DNA of 21,844 bases. Origin: Gracilaria caudata (lineage: Eukaryota > Rhodophyta > Florideophyceae > Gracilariales > Gracilariaceae). Position numbers and translations under genes: made by a program. This document shows positions 16,001-21,844 of the stretch, in pieces. The DNA is taken from NCBI GenBank assembly GCA_030374735.1, contig JASCIV010000381.1, forward strand, positions 1 through 21,844. Direction: 5' to 3'. Every line of letters starts with the position of its first letter. Position 1 is the stretch's first letter. Below the pieces are notes generated by a model. That model was not told the origin of the DNA and searched no databases. It worked only from the letters and a program-made list of their open reading frames with translations.

Positions 16001-17076
16001 GTAAACCCATTAATCTGAGAGGAAGTGTTTGTGATTTGTTTCTGGTGAGCCACGAAGGGGTTTAGCATGACCTGATCCGGAAAGTGTGGATCTAAATTAG
16101 GTTGCGGTCGATGTGGGAGCTTTGGAGTCGCAAGATTGTCCAGTATACGGGACATAAACGCAGAGGACTTATGGCCTACTGGAGAAAGGAGGATATGCAT
16201 GGAGTTTGTTATTACAATACAACAGTTTGTGGGAACTGGCACCCAGTCCCCACGGCACTCGGTAAGAGGTTCGGACGATATGATTGCAAGCGATGGCCGT
16301 CTATCAGTGTGCACCATGGCGTAATTGCCAGGGGCGGAACCATCTGATTGGTAGTTATTACCTGATGCATAATACAGGCTGGCTGCCTGGGCATTAGGAT
16401 CATTCGGCGAGACGACATATCGCGACGCGACGAGTGATTCTCCATCGGAGACGACAAAGTTAAGCAGGGAGGTTTCTGTGGCGTTGACTTCGTGAGCTGC
16501 ACGCTGCAAAATAAGAATGGTTTCCTGCAAACAGGATCGTAGCTTCTCCGGCGTACATGGTGCCAAAGGGTCGCCTATGAGATTGAGGAACACCGCAAAA
16601 CACAGGGCTGTGTCGCTGGAACCGTGGCTCACGGCAAAGTCAAATGCATCTTCGTCGAGAGTGGGTAACAACAAGCGCCGGACTGCTGCAAAATTGCCAA
16701 CGCCTCCATTGTGCATCCAAAGAAATCGGCCGTAGCGGAAAGGATGGCACGTTGTTTCCGACACATCAAGCCCCGGAGAGGCGGCGCGAACATGCGCGAA
16801 GAGCACGTGCGTATAAATTTTCTCAGCTATGGAGCCGAGGTTTGGGTCATTCCAAGCGGGGCGAGCGTGGCGATACACGCATGGCGTCACATCTGACGGG
16901 TGCGGGGAATACCAACCCAGACCGAAACCGTCGCCATTGAGGTAGCCGGGGGTGGAGGCATCGCCAGCCATTCGCTCCCTGGCGTCGAAGCTCTGGGTGA
17001 TTATGCTTCTGGAGGGGCGCGTGACGAGGTCGGCGGCGCAAATGGGCACGCCGAAAAAAGCGCTGAGGCGGCACAT
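13033..17076 (-). CDS. Fused glutathione-degradation enzyme: DUG3 amidotransferase + WD40 + DUG2 M20 peptidase
   Basis: This encodes 1347 residues in one uninterrupted frame. The start is fixed by M1-C2, the N-terminal nucleophile of class II glutamine amidotransferases. Residues 2 to about 300 match yeast DUG3: DLVTRPSRSIITQSFDARER, NGDGFGLGWYS, LFAHVRAA, HNGGVGNF, and a late EPLTECRGDWVPVPTN. Residues about 385-705 hold WD40 repeats (for example DGRLLCTGSGDGILRWWDVE, GTMLFSGSRDCSVKVW). After a polar linker, about 890-1347 is an M20 metallopeptidase: H974-Y-D976 (GHYDV), D1006 in GRGATDNKG, E1040-G-E1042, and H1318 in AHLPNERI. WD40 plus M20 in this order is yeast DUG2. In yeast the two proteins form a complex that splits glutathione into glutamate and Cys-Gly. 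Here they are one chain, probably cytosolic. The position where M20 enzymes usually have the first Glu of an EE pair appears to be Gly1041. Confidence 0.9.
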   Translation of the reverse strand: MCRLSAFFGVPICAADLVTRPSRSIITQSFDARERMAGDASTPGYLNGDGFGLGWYSPHPSDVTPCVYRHARPAWNDPNLGSIAEKIYTHVLFAHVRAASPGLDVSETTCHPFRYGRFLWMHNGGVGNFAAVRRLLLPTLDEDAFDFAVSHGSSDTALCFAVFLNLIGDPLAPCTPEKLRSCLQETILILQRAAHEVNATETSLLNFVVSDGESLVASRYVVSPNDPNAQAASLYYASGNNYQSDGSAPGNYAMVHTDRRPSLAIISSEPLTECRGDWVPVPTNCCIVITNSMHILLSPVGHKSSAFMSRILDNLATPKLPHRPQPNLDPHFPDQVMLNPFVAHQKQITNTSSQINGFTSQNSNFFYGDKFSSRNNYGSTVRSTITLSGRSVICCDVMGWLLCCGTNDGSIHVWNMEDDVHTTTLRPGQSAVLAVLADFEDGILVSASSASTITLYKFSSQGTFEQTLTVSCEGKGDVLTLAKVGKKIFAGFSDAKVRCVIEDISSSFVDMAETATSVLEANDQSSTCIVNLSRIGYEFPRRNDGLTHNGYVFALAVCLDGRLLCTGSGDGILRWWDVETEECVQKRDDHAGAILALDKYETSYGTMLFSGSRDCSVKVWVWDGESGFICKRTLRKHSDEVVFLKVCSDQLISGSADGAVCVWCAETLALICQYKDDGLIAGAVSPEYNLLFTASNSGGVHVRDVISTEEQHHTNAMRMEHDTPHLNSFLEGSDSTLREATRLSNKTIHSLQQFGTNAGLNIDGKSSFSRKCARKPSDVIRTEIPDEKDGVETLVPGVTNELILAPPISPLLNKGQNLKKLSDMMQNGSLTKLYDGQDSSPSGSDDDRQSVSPSVKRSTKSLKAWTPRKLERRLMQDVLARFVSFATVAGSEERRENCWQGARYIASFLEGLGATVKFVSTSTPTDSRGGMIRTLSHLSSTAVKSASTVGSNPVVLARFASASPSARTITLYGHYDVMPVNSSQWKTNPWTLTSIDGYLYGRGATDNKGPIIASLFAIKQLLEDSSDGLGINIAVVLQGEGEMSNRGFRDCIKSNRHWFEGTSLILTSSSSWLGESNPCITYGLRGVIEVLVTMTGGTRNLHAGVDGGAIFEPMSDLIAILSKMVDNDGSVRVPGFDADVRPLSTSEKASLQGVEFNLVEYQKGTGVNRFTSDDDMKLLESRWRKPSISITSIDSSNASGVFSVVPCQASAKISIRFVPDQDPQKLLRAVEHFLHTQLLQRNSPNVLTISCVKIGDWWLEDPSREHFRIAARAIKSVWGTEPQYVCEGGSMPVFSFLSKTLEAPLLQVPLGQSSDGAHLPNERIRAINLFRGKEVLQKIIQEFAQTK

Positions 17077-17364
17077 GGCGGGGGAGGAGCAATTGAGCGA
17101 GGTGGAAGTAAAGGAGCCTGGGCGGGACGGCGGTGAGTTATCTCGCGGTGAGTTATCTCACGGTGAGTTGAGCATAAGTGATCCGAGACAGTTTAAGATG
17201 TGGGGCGCAAGTTGAGGCGGGCGAGAAGTACTTAGCGCCAGAGCGTGGCAGCACGCGGTCGGAAGCGACGAAAGGAGGCGCACTGAAGGGACGAAGGGAG
17301 GAGGAAGCCGCGTGCGAGCGCATGTGTTTGCGCGCGCAACGGGCTGCGCACAAGCTCATCCACG
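17077..17364. other. 5' flank of the DUG fusion gene
   Basis: Contains the 15-bp tandem repeat listed separately and then GC-rich sequence. A minus-strand pyrimidine tract ending CCCTTCAG (about 17291) is a possible acceptor for the hypothetical gene at 17518-17868. No TATA box was seen at the expected distance. Confidence 0.4.
17130..17174 (-). repeat. 15-bp tandem repeat upstream of the DUG fusion gene
   Basis: GCGGTGAGTTATCTC at 17130-17144 and 17145-17159 (identical), then ACGGTGAGTTGAGCA at 17160-17174. On the DUG gene strand this is (GAGATAACTCACCGC)n, 54 bp upstream of its ATG, in the 5' leader or proximal promoter. The core AACTCACCGC recurs at 10704 and 10719. Confidence 0.85.
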
Positions 17365-17517
17365 TCAGCACCGTTTCGCGGTGGCGGCGGCAGCAACCGC
17401 GGAAGCGAGGGGCTGCGCATGCGGCGCGCTACGGGCATTTCGGCCGACGGGTGCGCCTCCCCGCAAAGCGACGCGCGCCCGGTGGCACGCGCCGCGACGC
17501 GCAGCACGTGCGCCGTG

Positions 17518-17868
17518 ATGCCGTTGCCTTACACGACGCGCCAGCGCACTGCACGGAAAGCCGTTTTCTCGTTGTCCGTCCCGGTTGGGCCTCCGCTCAG
17601 CAGCAAACTCATCATAAGATATCTCCCGCGCACGCCATGCTGCTTCCACACCCGTGAGTTGAGCTTTATTTCCTTCCTCGTGTGCTTTCTTCCGCCAACG
17701 AGCTTCCACGTTTTGGTTCACAAGTGTGTAAAACTTTTTGCGCCAGCCATAATCGCCGCGAACTGCTTCCTCGTCCTTGCTAGCATGTGAAGCTAATTGC
17801 CAACAGAAACTATCTCGAGACTTATCTGGCAAATAAGGTGTCCGCAAAAGCAATTCGCCACTCCGCAT
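17518..17868 (-). CDS. Hypothetical minus-strand ORF, uncertain
   Basis: From the ATG at 17868 a minus frame stays open for well over 100 codons. The middle part has protein-like composition (GDYGWRKKFYTLVNQNVEAR, then GVEAAWRAREISYDEFAAER). Further on the frame enters GC-rich DNA and becomes Arg/Ala-rich, so I end the supported part at a donor-like GTAAGG (17517). A possible last exon is 17290-17232 after a strong pyrimidine tract. I recognise no domain. Against it, the plus strand carries good splice signals in the same interval (GTGAGT at about 17656, CTAAT then CAG at 17806), and a plus-strand intron rich in pyrimidines would read as charged residues on the minus strand. Confidence 0.25.
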
Positions 17869-18701
17869 CGCTTCTGAACAGATGCACTCCTTGATAAGTG
17901 ATGGTAAGTTACACCGTACGAGGTTTACACATAATCAGCGAATGGCCAACATCATGTTACAACACGGTTCTGATTCCAGGCGGCTATCGTGGGTGGAACG
18001 CTACATCAAAACTGTTGACCAGCAAGCAGATAAATTCGCCCTGCTCCCGTTTGTAACCTTTTATCCCAATAGAAAAGCCAGAAGTGGTGATGGGTTGTAG
18101 CGTCTAGTGCTGCTTCTGATTCTGCATCTCCGCGCAGTTGGTACGCAGGAGTAAAAAAGAAAGAGTGGTGACGTGGCTACCGCATCTGACCTAGAAGATG
18201 TATGCTTCATGGCACCCCTGCGAGCTCCGTGGACCATGACCTTCCGAACGCAGACTGGGGCTGGTACATAGCTTTCGTCTCGAAATCATCATGACAGAAG
18301 CGAAACCGTACTTCACGTACAAAGGTGCCTTCGCAGGGAGAAGCATATATCTGCAGAATATCTACGAAGGTATCTACGAGGGTATCTACGAAGGTACGAC
18401 GGTATCATATCTACCGAAGGGTAGAACGCTACATGTCGAGTGACTGCGTTCGTTGCTGGCGCTTATTGGCAACACGTGGAGCTTCTTGAGAACCGGATCA
18501 TGCTTCCCATTCTTTCAATTGGAAATGAAGTAATTCACTTGCTTTTTGGAACTGGCGCACACCAGCCAGCCAGTAAGTTGCCTGCATCTCGTCAGCATCG
18601 CATTGTGATTCCGAAGCGGTTCCGAGCCCTCCGCCGACTTCAGAAGGCCCCGTCTTCACACTTCTGTCAACAACCCTTCGCTCTTTAGCAGTCGTAGCAC
18701 A
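17869..18701. other. Intergenic region upstream of the IF1-like gene
   Basis: Contains a good donor (GATG|GTAAGT, GT at 17904) followed by a good acceptor (TTCTGATTCCAG, end 17980) on the plus strand, a variant repeat tail GGTGGAACGCTAC (17992-18004), and the repeat cluster 18359-18432. Open frames here (for example 18440-18688) have no recognisable features. No gene can be assigned with confidence. Confidence 0.45.
18359..18432 (+). repeat. Tandem and full copies of the dispersed hairpin repeat
   Basis: Three 12-bp units TATCTACGA(A/G)GG (18359-18394) run into TACGACGGTA (18395-18404). After TCATAT comes CTACCGAAGGGTAGAACGCTAC (18411-18432). The last has one extra base on each side of the GAAG loop (CTACC/GGTAG), so pairing is kept. 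Confidence 0.8.
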
Positions 18702-19361
18702 ATGCAGTCCCTTCGAGCCATTCAGCGTGTGGGAGCCTCAGCGCGATCCCTCGGTCGCACCACAATGGTCCGCATGAGCAGTAGCGACATTTCCTCCGGC
18801 AGCATGGGTCGAGCTTGGAAGGACCGAGAGCACGCAGCAGAATCTCAATACTTCAACAAGAAAGACGCCGATCTCCTTCACGAGCTAGCCAAGAAACTAA
18901 AAGCTCAGACGCAGGTAAGTTCCGATGGCTGCGTATTCGACCACTTGTATACTTGCGCCAACCCATTTGTGTCTTTGCTGCTCTCTTCTTGCTGCTCTCT
19001 TCTTCCCATCTCATTGGGGTTTCGCGTCTGGATGGGTTGCTAACGATACGAGCGTTTGCGATCTGCGTTTGTCTGCGTTTGTCTGCGCTTAAACCGCGGC
19101 CACAGCCTTCGGATGCAGTTCTGGCGCAGGACAAAGAAATGTTGGCAGCTATCTTTGCGAAACACGACGTCACGCCGACAGAGGCTCTCTTGGAGGAGGT
19201 AAGTAAACTGCACAACTCCGCGCTGAGCAAATACTCGACCATACACATTCAAATGTTAACGAACCACTGCGTTCATCTGATCCTATCATCCCGTCTCGAC
19301 TTGCAACACCTTGCCAATCCGTTTACAAACATAGATTATCAAGTTCAAGTTTAATCACTAG
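18702..19361 (+). CDS. Mitochondrial ATPase inhibitor (IF1)-like protein, three exons
   Basis: Exons 18702-18914, 19106-19198 and 19335-19361 join in phase 0 to give 110 residues. Both donors are GTAAGT. Intron 1 has TGCTAAC (19038-19044) as a branch-site candidate and ends CCACAG; intron 2 ends ACATAG. A shift of the second acceptor to 19130 is possible and would remove eight residues. Residues 1 to about 30 are rich in Arg, Ser and Ala without acids until SSSD, like a mitochondrial presequence. Then SMGRAWKDREHAAESQYF matches the IF1 minimal inhibitory region (G-x-(A/G)-(F/W)-x-x-RE-x-A-x-E-x-x-YF). Helical sequence follows, ending ALLEEIIKFKFNH. In mitochondria IF1 binds F1-ATPase and blocks ATP hydrolysis at low pH. 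The short third exon is the least certain part, but it gives a coherent helix end. Confidence 0.75.
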
Positions 19362-19747
19362 ATCGCATCTACTCGATTACAATAACAACATTCAAACTGC
19401 ATCGCAGTGAAACCTTGTTTTATAGAGCGTTATGAGTGACCATTTGTCCGCTTCTCATATAGATGCACCTGTTGTGTTTCAAAAATTAACGAGGCGTTCG
19501 TAGCGACGCCATAAGCCACGACGCTAAACATCGCTAGTATTACTTTGCACTTCGCGTCGGTAGCGCTTTTGCGCCGCCTTCCTTTCCATATATTGCATAG
19601 TATCCGAATCGAGCAACGGCACTAAGACCGACCGCAATGACTGCAATGTTACCGTACATCTCTAGCCTGTACGAGTTGTTTCGTATGAGAACCATTTCCG
19701 TTACGCACAGATGGACATGTCAAGGCCTTGTCAGATACTAGAAGCCG
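19362..19747. other. Intergenic region, no gene assigned
   Basis: AT-richer sequence after the IF1-like gene. A plus frame from the ATG at 19637 (MTAMLPYISSLYELFRMRTI) runs to a TAG at 19739 in the same frame as the tentative gene that follows, so a missed first exon is possible. Confidence 0.4.
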
Positions 19748-20323
19748 ATGATGCACTTTTCGAAAGTGATTCAAACAGAACAAAGAGTCTTACCTCCTAC
19801 AGCTTTCTCTTTCAGCCACAGCCTTATCCAACAATTCGCTCTCAAAGATCTACTCAATGGAGCGTGGGCGGTCAGAAAAGCTTCATTCCAAACCGAGGCG
19901 TTTTTCGCAGATCGTCCACCCCCAGTTCTACTGTTCAGTGTTACGCATGAATCTGTTCTTAACGTACAGGTTTTTCGAAGGGAAGCCTCTTGGCTTCAGC
20001 GCGCATCGCTGTTCCCGATATCAGCCGCCTCAGCGGCTTTGTTGTTGCACGCAAGATCATTGCTGAAACAGGGGGTTCTCGGGGTGCCGAGTTCTGTCTG
20101 TGAAAGACTCTTAAGTGAATGCCAAGGGAAAGCAGCAGCTCCGCATGCAACGGTATGTCTTTAAAAAGGTTAGCTTATCTCACCTATCACTTAGCCACTT
20201 TCGTCCGCGTTGGATCAGAGACAAAAAGTTTTCTGGGGTTTCTTGTCCTGCTATGTCAAGAGGCGTCCAACTGGCGTACTGGGGGTTGGAATGTTGGAAA
20301 AGAATGGCCGTGGAATGCCATAG
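19748..20323 (+). CDS. Tentative two-exon hypothetical protein
   Basis: Exon 1 is 19748-20152 (135 codons) and exon 2 is 20195-20323 (42 codons plus stop), with a short 42-nt intron starting GTATGT and ending ATCACTTAG, phase 0. The product would have 177 residues. It includes QQFALKDLLNGAWAVRKASF, PPPVLLFSVTHESVLNVQVF, a hydrophobic stretch LFPISAASAALLLHARSLL, and an exon 2 beginning PLSSALDQRQKVFWGFLSCY. Composition is protein-like but I recognise no family. The true start may be upstream (19637) through another intron. Alternative frames through 20119-20451 are also open, so the structure is uncertain. Confidence 0.3.
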
Positions 20324-20421
20324 GGCTCTTATGTACGCTAAATTTGAATTATGGGGCGCTTTTGTCGAGATCATGGAACAGATCCAAAATATTTGGAAAT
20401 AGAGGTTCAGCTGCGTGGTGG

Positions 20422-20433
20422 GTAGCATTCTAC
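20422..20433 (-). repeat. Variant of the dispersed repeat tail
   Basis: GTAGCATTCTAC differs by one base from GTAGCGTTCTAC, the reverse complement of GTAGAACGCTAC. It lies 162 bp upstream of the plastid protein start. Confidence 0.35.
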
Positions 20434-20594
20434 CCTTGCATGATACTGTAGTGGGACCTGGCATGTACCTTTGTAGACCGCCTCAAAAGAGCGAACAATG
20501 TCACAATGGTTGCGTTGATGTTGCTGTACTGCGTTGCTTCGACGATGTCAGAAGTTTATCAGTTTTGTGACCTCAGAACGGACATTTATTGAAG

Positions 20595-21392
20595 ATGGCT
20601 CTTTCTTCTCCAGCCTTCGTCTCGTCGACCATATTCGGTCGACGAAAGTTCATCGGGAGCCCAGTATTGAAGCCTGGTTTGCACTCCAGCTACTGCAGCT
20701 TGAAACTTCGTGTCGGGGGGAAACGGATTCCGCAAATGTCCACAGAGCCGGACCCAGTTGAAAGCCAAGTTCGAGCTGAGCTAGCTTCAGAGGGTATCAA
20801 CCTGGACGAACTTCTAAACGGTGGGAAAGTCGTGAGCTTAACAAGAAAGCTACATAAGCTACAGAGAGAATCTGACTCCCTCCAGAAGAACAGTGAGAAC
20901 TATAGCGTCATTCAGAAGAAAATTGAGAAGCTACATATTGAGAAAACTCGGGAGAAGCGTCAAGTGATGCAAACTTGGTTGAAGCAAATTTTCGTCTTCC
21001 AGGCTGCTGTATTTTTGGTTGCAGGAGCCTTACTTTCCTTTGATGCGGTTCCCGGTTATTCCGTACCACTCGTGGGCCAAGCTCTCGGGTTCTGGATGAC
21101 GTGGCTCTTCACAATTCCATCATTGCGTGCAAGAAAGGGGACAACGAAAGCAGAGAAAAGTGCATTGAATATATCATTTCTGACAATCCCGATTCTGAAT
21201 GTCTGCTTACCGGGGTTTACGAAGAATTGTGGGCTGATATGGACAGCAGATGTCGTCATTCTGGCTGCATTTTACGCGTATTACTTCACCCGAGCGTTGG
21301 TCAACCCTAAGAAGCAATCACTTGACCAGCCTAAAGAGCAAGGAGCGATCAAGGGTGTGCTCAAGTACTTGGACTGGGGCTCTTGGAGATAG
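20595..21392 (+). CDS. Plastid-targeted four-helix membrane protein with coiled coil
   Basis: This encodes 265 residues from the first ATG (MALSSPAFVSST). Residues 1 to about 48 are Ser/Arg/Gly-rich without acids, a plausible plastid transit peptide. A charged helical segment (about 74-125, LTRKLHKLQRESDSLQKN onward) looks like a coiled coil. Then come four hydrophobic segments: FVFQAAVFLVAGALLSF, LGFWMTWLFTIPSL, ALNISFLTIPILNVCLPGF and LIWTADVVILAAFYAYYFTRAL. The loop RARKGTTKAEKSALN between helices 2 and 3 looks conserved-type. It resembles unknown-function plant plastid envelope or thylakoid proteins; I cannot name the family safely. It is single-exon and convergent with the small membrane ORF at the right edge. 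Confidence 0.7.
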   Translation: MALSSPAFVSSTIFGRRKFIGSPVLKPGLHSSYCSLKLRVGGKRIPQMSTEPDPVESQVRAELASEGINLDELLNGGKVVSLTRKLHKLQRESDSLQKNSENYSVIQKKIEKLHIEKTREKRQVMQTWLKQIFVFQAAVFLVAGALLSFDAVPGYSVPLVGQALGFWMTWLFTIPSLRARKGTTKAEKSALNISFLTIPILNVCLPGFTKNCGLIWTADVVILAAFYAYYFTRALVNPKKQSLDQPKEQGAIKGVLKYLDWGSWR

Positions 21393-21635
21393 CGAAGCCA
21401 CTTGTGGTAAAGGATAGAGTAGGGGGGTTGGCACGAAAGTAATCTCCTCTTGTTCAAAGATGCAAGGATCGGATCCTAGTTGCATGTGAGATAAACAATT
21501 GGGCAGGAAGACACATCGACGCTGTGTTTAAAATGCTTTAGCTCCAGGCTAAACGAGCTGAAGCTCGTTGCCTTTGCTGTTCGTGTCCTTCAACAAGCAC
21601 CCTTGTATGTATTCACGACGAGTACGGGAGTGTCA
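21393..21635. other. Convergent intergenic region with hairpin
   Basis: Between the 3' ends of the plastid protein and the edge ORF. The only structure is the hairpin at 21552-21569. Confidence 0.5.
21552..21569. repeat. Inverted repeat, 8-bp arms
   Basis: AACGAGCT-GA-AGCTCGTT, a perfect stem with a 2-base spacer between two convergent genes. It could influence 3'-end formation, but that is inference. Confidence 0.6.
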
Positions 21636-21842
21636 TTATTCTGACTCGCGCTTGTCCGTTGGTTTGAGAAGCCTGTTAAAGAGACCTTTCTTTTCCGCCA
21701 ACGAGCGATCAAATCTGATCTTCCGATCAACCGGGATATAGCGCCAAACAACTGCCATAATGGATCCAACTAAGGCCATCCAAACAACCGAAACGGCTGC
21801 TGGAACGCGAACCATGTACTCACCAAAATGCAGTGTGGCAAG
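21636..21842 (-). CDS. Small single-pass membrane protein or 3' end of a larger one
   Basis: The minus frame is open from the window edge to a TAA at 21638-21636. An ATG at 21815 would give a complete 59-residue protein (MVRVPAAVSVVWMALVGSIM...), with one helix of about 20 residues and a basic tail (VDRKIRFDRSLAEKKG). The frame continues upstream without a stop (LATLHFGEY), so the gene may extend past the window. The size and one-helix-plus-basic-tail plan would suit a small organelle inner-membrane subunit, but I recognise no family. GGTGAGTAC just upstream of the ATG resembles a splice donor. Confidence 0.5.
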   Translation of the reverse strand, partial: LATLHFGEYMVRVPAAVSVVWMALVGSIMAVVWRYIPVDRKIRFDRSLAEKKGLFNRLLKPTDKRESE

Positions 21843-21844
21843 TA

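Noticed and set aside
18440..18688. 82-codon plus-strand frame upstream of the IF1-like gene
   Set aside because: It runs into the probable leader of the IF1-like gene, and its composition is not distinctive.
21552..21569. Rho-independent terminator
   Set aside because: The stem has no following T-run and this is a eukaryotic context; recorded only as an inverted repeat.
1..21844. Operon, phage, CRISPR or defence-type system
   Set aside because: Genes are on mixed strands with individual promoters and eukaryotic introns, and no integrase, capsid, toxin-antitoxin or Cas-type protein is visible.

Overview
This window looks like nuclear DNA of an intron-poor, photosynthetic, walled eukaryote. 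A red alga such as a Porphyridium-like or Chondrus-like species is my best guess, but this is inference. The reasons are single-exon genes up to 4 kb, a few short GT-AG introns (78 to 191 nt), two nucleus-encoded proteins with plastid-type leaders, a mitochondrial ATPase-inhibitor-like protein, a Golgi GT14 glycosyltransferase, and nothing bacterial in gene organisation. No rRNA, tRNA, CRISPR array or intact transposon was found.

Layout. From 1 to about 4.0 kb the DNA is very GC- and CpG-rich. It carries a secreted cysteine-rich protein with acidic repeats (421-2382, +) and a six-pass membrane protein made of a duplicated three-helix unit (3070-3882, -). From about 4.1 to 7.1 kb the DNA is less GC-rich and mostly without intact genes. 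It holds a TATA-driven ORF with one DM9-like motif (4687-4887, +), a 33-bp near-palindrome, and what may be a decayed minus-strand coding sequence (6100-7050). Then come a GT14 glycosyltransferase (7121-8428, +), an SLC35E3-like transporter (8951-9970, -), a two-exon divergent CRAL-TRIO protein (10722-11453, -), a plastid PDZ-like protein (12210-12974, +) and a 1347-residue fusion of the two yeast glutathione-degradation subunits DUG3 and DUG2 (13033-17076, -). The right end holds an unresolved region with competing strands (17.2-18.1 kb), a three-exon IF1-like gene (18702-19361, +), a tentative two-exon gene (19748-20323, +), a plastid membrane protein (20595-21392, +) and a small membrane-protein ORF at the edge (21636-21842, -).

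The genes do not form one pathway. The transporter and the GT14 enzyme, converging on each other, could both serve the secretory pathway. The DUG fusion belongs to cytosolic glutathione turnover. The IF1-like protein is mitochondrial and the PDZ and coiled-coil proteins are plastidial.

The two signals I rate highest are the DUG3-WD40-DUG2 single-chain fusion and a dispersed hairpin-forming intergenic repeat with core TACGANGGTA. That core occurs at least ten times, with a related tail AGAACGCTAC, and I saw it only between genes. A second 15-bp-period repeat (AACTCACCGC) occurs at two distant sites.
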